From: Clostridia bacterium
Lineage (GTDB): Bacteria; Bacillota; Clostridia; UMGS1883
Assembly: GCA_900768005.1 (NCBI GenBank)
Contig: CAAGBE010000104.1
Location: forward strand, 1 to 15,678
Length of the DNA stretch: 15,678 bases
Direction of reading: 5' to 3'
Position 1 is the first letter of the stretch. Every line of letters begins with the position of its first letter. Both the position numbers and the translations under genes were made by a program. The notes beneath the pieces were generated by a model. The model did no database searches. It was not told the origin of the DNA and worked only from the letters and a program-made list of their open reading frames with translations. Below, one piece after another: positions 7,727-13,594 of this stretch.

Positions 7727-8338
7727 ATGAGAAAGAAACTGATTTCACTGGCACTCATTGTTGCTATGACTGTTGTGCTTTGTTCCTGCGCAAAAGAGAA
7801 TACTCTTTCTGTTGAAGAGGACATTATCCGTGTTAAAATAGATGAAAGCCGTACTATAAAGGTAGCACAGACGATTGAAGAACAGCTTTCCTGGTCATCA
7901 GGTGATTCCTCAATTGTAACAGTTTCGCCCGAGGGCACAGTTACAGGTATCGGTGCAGGAATAACCACCGTTACCGCCCGTACTGAGGATAAATATGTAC
8001 ATATCGGTGTAATAGTAGAGGGTGACGAAGGCTACTTCACAAACACAGGAGAATTTATCCCCGTATTTGACGGAACCTCCAATATTACTGAAATTGTTGT
8101 AGGTGTAAAAGGCGGAAACAAGAACGACGTTACGGTGAAAGTAGGCGACAGCCACCAGCTGAAAGCGTACACAACCCCCTCCGATTCAACCGACCTTATT
8201 GTTTGGCAGAGTGCGGACAGCTCCATTGCCCGTGTGGATGCAGAGGGTAAGGTACAGATTATTCAGAAGGGCGTTACAACAGTTACCGCATATGCGCCAA
8301 ACGGTGTCAGCGGAAAGATTATTTTAAGGTGTAAATAA
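7727..8338 (+). CDS. Lipoprotein with two bacterial Ig-like (BIG2) domains
   Basis: 203 residues. The N-terminus is a lipoprotein signal: basic MRKK, a hydrophobic core (LISLALIVAMTVVL) and a lipobox LCSC with the lipidated Cys expected at position 21. Two BIG2-type Ig-like domains follow: about residues 30-98 (LSWSSGDSSIVTVSPEG, then TVTGIGAGITTVTA) and about 120-200 (LIVWQSADSSIARVDAEG, then VTTVTAYA). The W-S-S/A-D-S-S-I-x-x-V pattern and the G-x-x-T-V-T-A strand are characteristic. BIG2 domains occur in extracellular adhesins and wall proteins, and here nothing else is attached, so it is probably a small membrane-anchored envelope protein; its ligand is unknown. The start is set by GAGAGG about ten bases before the ATG. 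It has its own promoter and appears monocistronic; the next gene has a separate promoter 130 bases further on. Confidence 0.88.
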   Translation: MRKKLISLALIVAMTVVLCSCAKENTLSVEEDIIRVKIDESRTIKVAQTIEEQLSWSSGDSSIVTVSPEGTVTGIGAGITTVTARTEDKYVHIGVIVEGDEGYFTNTGEFIPVFDGTSNITEIVVGVKGGNKNDVTVKVGDSHQLKAYTTPSDSTDLIVWQSADSSIARVDAEGKVQIIQKGVTTVTAYAPNGVSGKIILRCK

Positions 8339-8358
8339 GGGTAACTACATATAGTGTA

Positions 8359-8376
8359 TGCCTTAAAACCAAGGCA
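8359..8376 (+). terminator. Weak hairpin after the lipoprotein gene
   Basis: TGCCTT (8359-8364) pairs with AAGGCA (8371-8376) around a 6-nt loop; the following sequence is A-rich rather than T-rich. It may slow or end transcription but is not a canonical terminator. Confidence 0.3.
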
Positions 8377-8471
8377 CAAGTTTAAAAAAATAAAAGAGAT
8401 ATGTATACAATTTGTACAAAATACAATGATATAATTTGTAGGAAATTATTTTATAAAAAAATAAAAAACAC

Positions 8472-8500
8472 TTGAAATTTTATCCTGAATAGAGTATACT
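8472..8500 (+). promoter_or_regulatory. Strong sigma-A promoter of the secreted-protein gene
   Basis: TTGAAA (8472-8477), a 17-base spacer and TATACT (8495-8500). Transcription would begin near 8507, leaving a long AT-rich 5' UTR of about 94 nt before the ATG at 8601. Confidence 0.72.
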
Positions 8501-8557
8501 TTTATTGTATAAATACTATGGTGGGAGTTTCTCTATCCACGGTACATAATTTTGTGA

Positions 8558-8577
8558 TTTAATTTAATTTAATTTAA
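8558..8577 (+). repeat. Four tandem TTTAA units in a 5' UTR
   Basis: Four exact copies of the pentamer TTTAA run directly upstream of the AAGGAGG ribosome binding site (about 8583-8590). The tract is too AT-rich to fold and would leave the RBS open. Confidence 0.85.
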
Positions 8578-8600
8578 TATTTAAAAGGAGGAAAAAGACA

Positions 8601-9389
8601 ATGAAGAAATTCATGAAAGCAATTGCTTTTGTAACAGTTATGTGCATGGCTCTTTCTACTGTTGCTTTTGCTGAAACAGGTGCAGCACTTGATGAAACGG
8701 TTCCTAAGCAGGTTAATGTAACTGTTGAAGGTGCAGGTAATGGCGAGCAAGTTGCTCTCTACATCGTTGCAGAAGGAGGCGATACTGATGATACTCCTCT
8801 CTATATCGACCAGAAAGCAGCTAATGCGAGTGGTGTTGCTTCTTTCGTAGCTCCCATTGCTAATGAAACAGTTAAAAAGGTAGAAGTATTTGTAGGTTAT
8901 GCTACATATGCGAATGAGACTCCGACTCTTGGAGCTTTACACGTTGATACTGTTGCACTTGAAAAAGCTATCACAAAAGTTACTGTTGTTAAGGTTGCTG
9001 CAGACGCCGTTCAGGGTGGAGAGACAGAAGACCTTAAGGCTCAGGAACAGACAGGTGCTGGTGTTTGGGGAGAATTTTCAGTAGAAGCTCCCGCAGGAGT
9101 TGAAGCTTCTAAGATGATTTGGGCTATCAGATATGCTGATAAGGTTAAGTATTCTGATTCTATCGATGTTGCTGATTACCATATTGGTAATATGGTTACA
9201 GGCTCCATTAAGCTTGGTTTTGCATTCCTTAATGGTTCTGAACTTAACAATATTGATCCCGTTACCATCACAGAAGTTGATGCAATCTTCTTGTTTGTAG
9301 ATACAGATGGTACAGATTTTGAAGATCAGGAAGTTCTTACAAACGATGCAGACGAAGGTAACAAAAAACCCACAGCTGTAGCTGAATAA
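8601..9389 (+). CDS. Secreted acidic protein of unknown function
   Basis: 262 residues with a clear Sec signal peptide: basic MKKFMK, a hydrophobic core, and an AFA-ETG cleavage site after residue 24. The mature part is acidic (many Glu/Asp, C-terminal FEDQEVLTNDADEG), has no cysteine, and alternates short Val/Ala-rich strands with Gly turns, which suggests beta-sandwich folding. No SLH, LPXTG, LysM or membrane anchor is seen, so it is either released or held by a partner. I do not recognise the family. The very strong AAGGAGG, the strong promoter and the heavy use of GCT, GTT, ACA and CTT codons, similar to the S16 and SLH genes here, suggest high expression. It is followed after 17 bases by a 59-aa peptide gene with its own AGGAGG, so the two form an operon that ends in a strong terminator. 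Confidence 0.86.
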   Translation: MKKFMKAIAFVTVMCMALSTVAFAETGAALDETVPKQVNVTVEGAGNGEQVALYIVAEGGDTDDTPLYIDQKAANASGVASFVAPIANETVKKVEVFVGYATYANETPTLGALHVDTVALEKAITKVTVVKVAADAVQGGETEDLKAQEQTGAGVWGEFSVEAPAGVEASKMIWAIRYADKVKYSDSIDVADYHIGNMVTGSIKLGFAFLNGSELNNIDPVTITEVDAIFLFVDTDGTDFEDQEVLTNDADEGNKKPTAVAE

Positions 9390-9406
9390 TAATCAGGAGG
9401 TAATTA

Positions 9407-9586
9407 ATGATGAAAAAGTATAATAAACCCGAAATCGTTACATTAGCTCTTGATGTAGTTGATGTAATCGAAACAAGTGCTGAAAATCTTGCAGAGCAGG
9501 CTCTTAGGACTGAGCTTGGTAATGAAGCAGTAATCATGAAGATTGAGAAGCAGGTAACTGCAATGAACGACGAGTGGACTTGGTAA
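9407..9586 (+). CDS. 59-aa peptide co-transcribed with secreted protein
   Basis: A small ORF 17 bases after the secreted-protein stop, with AGGAGG at 9395-9400. Two adjacent ATGs (9407 and 9410) are possible starts; I use the first. The product begins MMKKYNKPEIVTLALDVVDV, continues IETSAENLAEQ, and ends NDEWTW. It has no signal peptide, membrane segment or cysteine, and an acidic middle. The N-terminus, with a basic start, a KPEI motif and then alternating hydrophobic and acidic residues up to DVIETS, resembles leader regions of small putative precursor peptides in gut Firmicutes. That resemblance is from memory and is weak evidence. No modification enzyme or transporter is in the window. 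It could equally be a small chaperone or partner of the secreted protein. A canonical terminator closes the unit, which supports a real gene. Confidence 0.75.
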   Translation: MMKKYNKPEIVTLALDVVDVIETSAENLAEQALRTELGNEAVIMKIEKQVTAMNDEWTW

Positions 9587-9620
9587 TCTCGATTATATTG
9601 CTTAATTAAGCTAATGTATA

Positions 9621-9656
9621 AAAAGAACACGGAACCATCCGTGTTCTTTTTGTTTT
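9621..9656 (+). terminator. Terminator of secreted protein / peptide operon
   Basis: A perfect 13-bp stem AAAAGAACACGGA (9621-9633 with 9638-9650) with a 4-nt loop ACCA is followed by TGTTTT. The flanking A and T runs could let it work on both strands. Confidence 0.9.
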
Positions 9657-9660
9657 ACAC

Positions 9661-9700
9661 TTATAAAAAAATACGCTATGCAATTTGCATAGCGTATTTT
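9661..9700 (-). terminator. Terminator of glyA (minus strand)
   Basis: A 16-bp inverted repeat AAAATACGCTATGCAA (9668-9683 with 9685-9700) separated by one base; in the RNA the innermost pairs would open to make a loop. Read on the minus strand it is followed by TTTTTTATAA. It lies 184 bases after the glyA stop, with the hairpin cluster in between. Confidence 0.8.
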
Positions 9701-9720
9701 AAACAAGAATATTAAGAAAA

Positions 9721-9880
9721 ACCTAATATGAATTTCGTTAAAATCGGGGGCGTGTACCTCGATTTTAACACCTTGCAAGGGCTGGCACGGTGAGTGCCGC
9801 GCGAGCGAAAGTCCTTATCTCGAAAGAGAATGTTTTGCAAGCGAAACTTCTCTTTCGAAAGGATGACATTGTCATCCGCT
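9721..9880. other. Cluster of four hairpins in the glyA 3' UTR
   Basis: This gene-free stretch between the glyA stop and its terminator holds four consecutive inverted repeats. A: GTTAAAATCG 9737-9746 with 9760-9769. B: GGCAC 9784-9788 with 9794-9798, preceded by the palindrome CCTTGCAAGG 9771-9780. C: CGAAAGAGAA 9821-9830 with 9848-9857, extended inside by GTTTT/GAAAC. D: GGATGAC 9861-9867 with 9871-9877. The segment is locally more GC-rich than its surroundings and no ORF with an RBS fits it. It could be a structured RNA or a small dispersed repeat element; I cannot tell which, nor the strand. Confidence 0.55.
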
Positions 9881-9883
9881 TTA

Positions 9884-11119
9884 TTAGTAAATTGGGTACT
9901 TTTCGCAAAGGGCGATAACTTCCTTTGTAATTTGCTCCTTGTTAGCTTCAAAATCTGTTGCTACAAGCTTGAGCCACTTAGCGATAAGCTTCATTTCTTC
10001 TTCTTTAAATCCTCTTGATGTTACTGCAGGCGCACCAACTCTGATACCGCTTGTAACGAAAGGACTCTGCTTATCATTGGGAATAGCGTTCTTGTTTACA
10101 GTAATGTGAACCTCGTCAAGACGGTGTTCCATTTCTTTACCTGTAATATCAAAGGGGCAAAGGTCAATAAGCATCAGGTGGTTATCTGTATCGTCGGAAA
10201 CCACATTGAAGCCTTCTTCCTTAAGTGCTTCGCAAAGAACTTTTGCATTCTTTACAATCTGTGTCTGATATTCCTTAAACTCATCTGTAAGTGCTTCGCC
10301 GAATGCAACAGCCTTAGCTGCAATAATATGCATCAGAGGACCGCCCTGTGTTCCGGGGAATACTGCCTTGTCAATCTGCTTTGCATACTGCTCCTTGCAA
10401 AGGATGAGACCGCCACGGGGACCGCGGAGTGTCTTGTGAGTAGTTGTTGTAACAACATCTGCATAGGGAACAGGGCTGGGATGAAGACCTGCAGCAACAA
10501 GACCTGCAATGTGTGCCATATCTACCATCAGGATTGCGCCAACTTCGTCTGCAACCTCTCTGAATTTAGCAAAGTCAATTGTTCTTGAATATGCACTTGC
10601 ACCTGCTACGATAAGCTTGGGCTTGCACTCAAGAGCGATTTCACGCATCTTATCATAATCAATTATACCGGTTTCATCATCAACACCGTAGGGAACGATA
10701 TTGAAGTACTTACCGCTGATATTTACCGGAGAACCGTGGGAAAGATGTCCGCCATGTGCAAGGTTCATACCCATAACTGTGTCGCCGGGCTGAAGAAATG
10801 CAAAGAATACTGCAAGATTTGCGTTAGCACCGCTGTGGGGCTGAACATTAGCATGCTCCGCACCAAAAAGCTTCTTAGCTCTCTCAATCGCGATTGTTTC
10901 AACTTCGTCTACATGGATGCATCCGCCGTAGTAACGCTTACCACTGTAACCCTCTGCATATTTGTTTGTAAGAACTGTTCCTGCGGCAAGAAGTACAGCC
11001 TTGGAAACAATGTTCTCAGATGCTATAAGCTCAATATTGTGCTGCTGACGGGTAAGCTCTCTTCCGCAAGCGGCAGAAACTTCACTGTCAAAGCTTGCAA
11101 GCTCTTCAAAAAAATTCAT
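9884..11119 (-). CDS. glyA: Serine hydroxymethyltransferase
   Basis: Pyridoxal-phosphate enzyme that interconverts serine and glycine while transferring the one-carbon unit to tetrahydrofolate; cytosolic. The 411 residues match the usual bacterial length. Family landmarks: LIASEN (31-36), NKYAEGYSGKRYYGG (52-66) with the folate/PLP-contacting Tyr pair, the HSGANAN loop (95-101), DMAHIAGL (200-207), and the PLP lysine K229 in VVTTTTHKTLRGPRGG. The start is the ATG at 11117-11119, where AAAGGAG lies ten bases upstream; an in-frame ATG 36 bases further up would add 12 residues without family similarity. It has its own promoter and is bounded by the tsf terminator upstream, so it is monocistronic. 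No glycine or folate riboswitch fits in its short 5' UTR of about 45 nt. Confidence 0.96.
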   Translation of the reverse strand: MNFFEELASFDSEVSAACGRELTRQQHNIELIASENIVSKAVLLAAGTVLTNKYAEGYSGKRYYGGCIHVDEVETIAIERAKKLFGAEHANVQPHSGANANLAVFFAFLQPGDTVMGMNLAHGGHLSHGSPVNISGKYFNIVPYGVDDETGIIDYDKMREIALECKPKLIVAGASAYSRTIDFAKFREVADEVGAILMVDMAHIAGLVAAGLHPSPVPYADVVTTTTHKTLRGPRGGLILCKEQYAKQIDKAVFPGTQGGPLMHIIAAKAVAFGEALTDEFKEYQTQIVKNAKVLCEALKEEGFNVVSDDTDNHLMLIDLCPFDITGKEMEHRLDEVHITVNKNAIPNDKQSPFVTSGIRVGAPAVTSRGFKEEEMKLIAKWLKLVATDFEANKEQITKEVIALCEKYPIY

Positions 11120-11171
11120 AATCTCATTTCTCCTTTGAATATAATTGGAAAACAAAAATTTTCTTAATTAT

Positions 11172-11200
11172 ATTATATAGTAAAAGGAAAATTATTTCAA
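11172..11200 (-). promoter_or_regulatory. Sigma-A promoter of glyA
   Basis: On the minus strand TTGAAA (plus positions 11195-11200), a 17-base spacer and a perfect TATAAT (11172-11177). Transcription would start near 11165. Confidence 0.82.
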
Positions 11201-11209
11201 TAGTAATAA

Positions 11210-11241
11210 CAAAAAACTCCCCGAAATTTTCGGAGAGTTTT
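11210..11241 (-). terminator. Terminator of rpsB-tsf
   Basis: On the minus strand AAACTCTCCGAA pairs with TTCGGGGAGTTT (one U-G pair), followed by a T run; it is 18 bases past the tsf stop and just upstream of the glyA promoter. Confidence 0.85.
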
Positions 11242-11259
11242 TGAAAGAATCAATCTTTT

Positions 11260-12156
11260 TTATTTAACCATTGAAGCAACTTCATCAGCGAAGTTTTCTT
11301 CTTTCTTTTCAAGTCCCTCGCCCTTTTCAAAACGAACGAAGTTTATAAGCTTAACACCCTTGGATTCAAGGTACTTACCAACCTTCTGGTCGTTATCCTT
11401 AACAAACTCCTGCTGAAGAAGGCAGTTCTGTTCGTAGAACTTGTTAATCTTACCGATCATCATCTTTTCGATGATTGCATCAGGCTTGGAAGCATTCTTG
11501 GGATCTTCCTTGATCTGAGCCATAAGAATACCCTTTTCTTTTTCAAGGTCCTCTGCAGGAACAGTTTCCTGTGTAAGGTAAAGGGGATTGATAGCTGCGA
11601 TCTGCATTGCTGCATCTCTTGCTGCTTCGTAAGTTGCTTCGTCAGCAAGGCTTCCCTCAGCTTCTACAAGAACACCGATTCTGCCGCCGCCGTGTGTGTA
11701 GGAGCAAACATTACCTTCGATTCTTGCGAATCTTCTGAGGTTCATATTTTCGCCGATCTTTGCGATAAGAGCTGTAAGAGCGTCGCCAACGTTACCTTCA
11801 GCACCGTAGGGAAGAGCCTTAAGTGCATCAATGTCTGCAGGATTTTCTGCTGCAACGATTTCAGCAACCTTACCAACAAATGACTGGAACTCATCATTCT
11901 TAGCAACGAAGTCTGTTTCGGAGTTAACTTCTACAAGAACACCGATTTTCTTGTCGTCTGTAAGGTATGCCTTAACAATACCCTCGGATGCGATTCTACC
12001 GGACTTCTTAGCTGCTGTAGCAAGTCCCTTTTCACGGAGAAAGTCAATAGCTTTTTCCATATCACCGTTTGTTTCGGAGAGAGCCTTTTTACAGTCCATC
12101 ATACCGCAGCCGGTCTTTTCTCTTAATTCTTTAACGTCCTGAGCTGTGAAATTCAT
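11260..12156 (-). CDS. tsf: Elongation factor Ts
   Basis: Guanine nucleotide exchange factor that releases GDP from EF-Tu during translation. 298 residues, close to the usual ~290. The N-terminal UBA-like domain (1-50) has the signature VKELREKTGCGMMDCKKAL. The TDFVAKN motif (81-87) at the start of the core domain carries the Asp-Phe pair that inserts next to the EF-Tu Mg site. The two-subdomain core and the coiled-coil protrusion follow to about 280. AAAGGA precedes the ATG by about 11 bases. It follows rpsB after a 22-base gap in the classic rpsB-tsf pair, transcribed from the rpsB promoter. In most Firmicutes pyrH and frr come next; here a terminator closes the unit. Confidence 0.96.
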   Translation of the reverse strand: MNFTAQDVKELREKTGCGMMDCKKALSETNGDMEKAIDFLREKGLATAAKKSGRIASEGIVKAYLTDDKKIGVLVEVNSETDFVAKNDEFQSFVGKVAEIVAAENPADIDALKALPYGAEGNVGDALTALIAKIGENMNLRRFARIEGNVCSYTHGGGRIGVLVEAEGSLADEATYEAARDAAMQIAAINPLYLTQETVPAEDLEKEKGILMAQIKEDPKNASKPDAIIEKMMIGKINKFYEQNCLLQQEFVKDNDQKVGKYLESKGVKLINFVRFEKGEGLEKKEENFADEVASMVK

Positions 12157-12178
12157 ATTAATAACATTCCTTTCGTTA

Positions 12179-12910
12179 TTATTCGAGTGTAATATCGATT
12201 TCTTCCTCTTCAGCAGGAGCTACTGATGTACCCTCTCTGCCTTCGATAACAGCGTTAGCAATTGTAGAAACTACAAGCTTAACTGCACGGATAGCATCGT
12301 CGTTACCGGGAATTACATAGTCAACATCTTCGGGATCACAGTTTGTATCAACGATAGCAACAATCGGGATGTTGAGCTTCTTAGCTTCAGCGATAGCGAT
12401 TCTTTCTTTTCTGGGGTCAACGATGAAGATTGCTGCGGGAGCCTTCTTCATTTCCTTGATACCGCCAAGGTACTTTTCAAGCTTTTCCATTTCGCCCTTA
12501 AGACCGATAACTTCCTTCTTGGGGAGAAGGTCGAATGTACCGTCTTCTTCCATCTTGTGAAGCTGAGCGAGTCTTTCGATTCTCTTCTTGATTGTCTTGA
12601 AGTTTGTAAGCATACCGCCGAGCCATCTAGCATCAACGTAGTGCATACCTACACGGATAGCTTCTTCCTTGATTGTTTCCTGAGCCTGCTTCTTTGTACC
12701 AACAAAGAGGATTTCGCCGCCGTCTGCTGCAACAGAGCGGATGAAATCGTAAGCTTCCTCAATCTTCTTAACTGTTTTCTGCAGGTCAATGATGTAGATA
12801 CCGTTACGTTCTGTAAAGATATACTCCGCCATTTTGGGGTTCCATCTTCTTGTCTGATGACCGAAATGAACACCTGCCTCCAAAAGCTGCTTCATAGCAA
12901 TAACTGACAT
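12179..12910 (-). CDS. rpsB: 30S ribosomal protein S2
   Basis: S2 binds the head-body junction of the 30S subunit and is needed for S1 docking. 243 residues, typical length. Visible landmarks: the N-terminal MKQLLEAGVHFGHQTRRWNP, the helical coiled-coil hairpin around 100-160 (RWLGGMLTNFKTIKKRIERL), the FIVDPRKE segment (about 172-179), and the C-terminal VDTNCDPEDVDYVIPGNDDA stretch. The C-terminus ends in an acidic tail (EEEEIDITLE). The start is the ATG at 12908-12910, six bases after GGAGGTG; an upstream in-frame ATG at 12925 overlaps that ribosome binding site and is rejected. It is the first gene of the rpsB-tsf operon and is preceded by a long structured leader. Confidence 0.96.
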   Translation of the reverse strand: MSVIAMKQLLEAGVHFGHQTRRWNPKMAEYIFTERNGIYIIDLQKTVKKIEEAYDFIRSVAADGGEILFVGTKKQAQETIKEEAIRVGMHYVDARWLGGMLTNFKTIKKRIERLAQLHKMEEDGTFDLLPKKEVIGLKGEMEKLEKYLGGIKEMKKAPAAIFIVDPRKERIAIAEAKKLNIPIVAIVDTNCDPEDVDYVIPGNDDAIRAVKLVVSTIANAVIEGREGTSVAPAEEEEIDITLE

Positions 12911-13062
12911 GTAAAACACCTCCATTTATTTAGTTTTTTACCACCGCGCCCATGTCAAAAGCGATGCGGCAGCACCTCCACCACCATCAATATGTACGCC
13001 AACTTTCCTTATTATATAGGAAAGCACATGGCGCCACTCAGGTAGTGTGCGTATTTTTGTGC
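12911..13062 (-). promoter_or_regulatory. Structured 5' leader of rpsB, likely autoregulatory
   Basis: About 150 nt lie between the predicted transcription start and the S2 start codon. On the minus strand a helix is formed by CTTTCCT and AGGAAAG around an AT-rich loop (about 13002-13026), stacked on GCGCCA/TGGCGT. Further downstream GCCGC and GCGGT can pair around a TTTTGACATGG-type loop, and a Gly/Thr-coding-like GGTGGTGGAGGTGC strand is free to pair with the CACC-bearing flanks. This looks like an S2-responsive leader by position and structure. I cannot assign a known RNA family. Confidence 0.5.
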
Positions 13063-13068
13063 CATACT

Positions 13069-13097
13069 ATGATACCACAAAGAATTAGCAAATGCAA
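13069..13097 (-). promoter_or_regulatory. Sigma-A promoter of rpsB-tsf
   Basis: On the minus strand TTGCAT (plus 13092-13097), a 17-base spacer and TATCAT (13069-13074). It is divergent from the ylxM promoter, with 43 bases between the two -35 boxes. Confidence 0.65.
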
Positions 13098-13140
13098 GTG
13101 TTTTTTACAGAAATTTTAAGAAAAAATTACGCAAAATCTA

Positions 13141-13169
13141 TTGACTTTGGAAGAAAAAACGTGTATACT
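13141..13169 (+). promoter_or_regulatory. Sigma-A promoter of ylxM-ffh-rpsP-khpA
   Basis: TTGACT (13141-13146), a 17-base spacer and TATACT (13164-13169), a near-consensus promoter. The transcript would begin around 13176. Confidence 0.82.
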
Positions 13170-13176
13170 GTAGAAG

Positions 13177-13200
13177 TTGTAAAGTGAAACGGCTTTACAA
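13177..13200 (+). other. Hairpin at the 5' end of the ylxM mRNA
   Basis: TTGTAAAG (13177-13184) pairs perfectly with CTTTACAA (13193-13200) around an 8-nt loop. It would form the first nucleotides of the transcript; no T run follows, so it is not a terminator. Confidence 0.6.
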
Positions 13201-13234
13201 TGGGACGAAAAATAATAAAAAGGGGAGAAGTTTT

Positions 13235-13594
13235 ATGGAAAAAAATCTTGTTTACACGGAACTACTTGATATTTACAAAGGACTTCTTACCGAAAAGCAA
13301 GCGGAAGCTATGGAATACTATTACGACAGCGACTATTCTCTTGGCGAGATTTCCGAGCTTATGGATATTTCCCGTCAAGGCGTACGTGACTTCATCAAAA
13401 GGGGCGAGGCAATAATCGACGAAATGGAGTCGAAGCTTCATCTTGTGGATGTATTCCGTCAGATTAATGAAATAGGCCTGCTTGCAAATGAACTTAAGAA
13501 AACAAATAAAAGGCTTTCCAACAGCAAGGATATAAACACCCTTGCAGAAATGATATATAATAAGGTAGAAACTATCGGAAACGGAGCAGAGTAA
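13235..13594 (+). CDS. ylxM: YlxM-like SRP-operon helix-turn-helix protein
   Basis: 119 residues of the YlxM (UPF0122) family, almost always encoded just before ffh in Firmicutes. An N-terminal helical part is followed by a sigma-70 region 4-like helix-turn-helix at about 35-56 (SLGEISELMDISRQGVRDFI). In streptococci YlxM is reported to interact with the SRP and modulate its activity, so it may act on the SRP RNA/protein rather than as a transcription factor. I set the start at the ATG at 13235, four bases after GGGGAGAAG; the longer frame from 13184 starts inside the leader hairpin and has no ribosome binding site. The stop overlaps the ffh start by one base (TAATG), indicating coupled translation. 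Confidence 0.88.
   Translation: MEKNLVYTELLDIYKGLLTEKQAEAMEYYYDSDYSLGEISELMDISRQGVRDFIKRGEAIIDEMESKLHLVDVFRQINEIGLLANELKKTNKRLSNSKDINTLAEMIYNKVETIGNGAE

Noticed and set aside
8405..8435. Second promoter upstream of the secreted-protein gene (TATAAT at 8430) and the palindrome TTTGTACAAA at 8411
   Set aside because: No -35 box at an acceptable distance; the palindrome is short and AT-rich and could be chance in this region.
10106..10588. 160-codon plus-strand frame opposite glyA
   Set aside because: The glyA product is complete and conserved across this stretch; the plus frame is Cys-rich, lacks an RBS and looks like a mirror image of glyA codons.
12911..12925. Upstream ATG (minus strand, 12925) as rpsB start
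   Set aside because: It overlaps the GGAGG that serves the ATG at 12910, and S2 proteins normally begin close to MKQLLEAGVHFGH.
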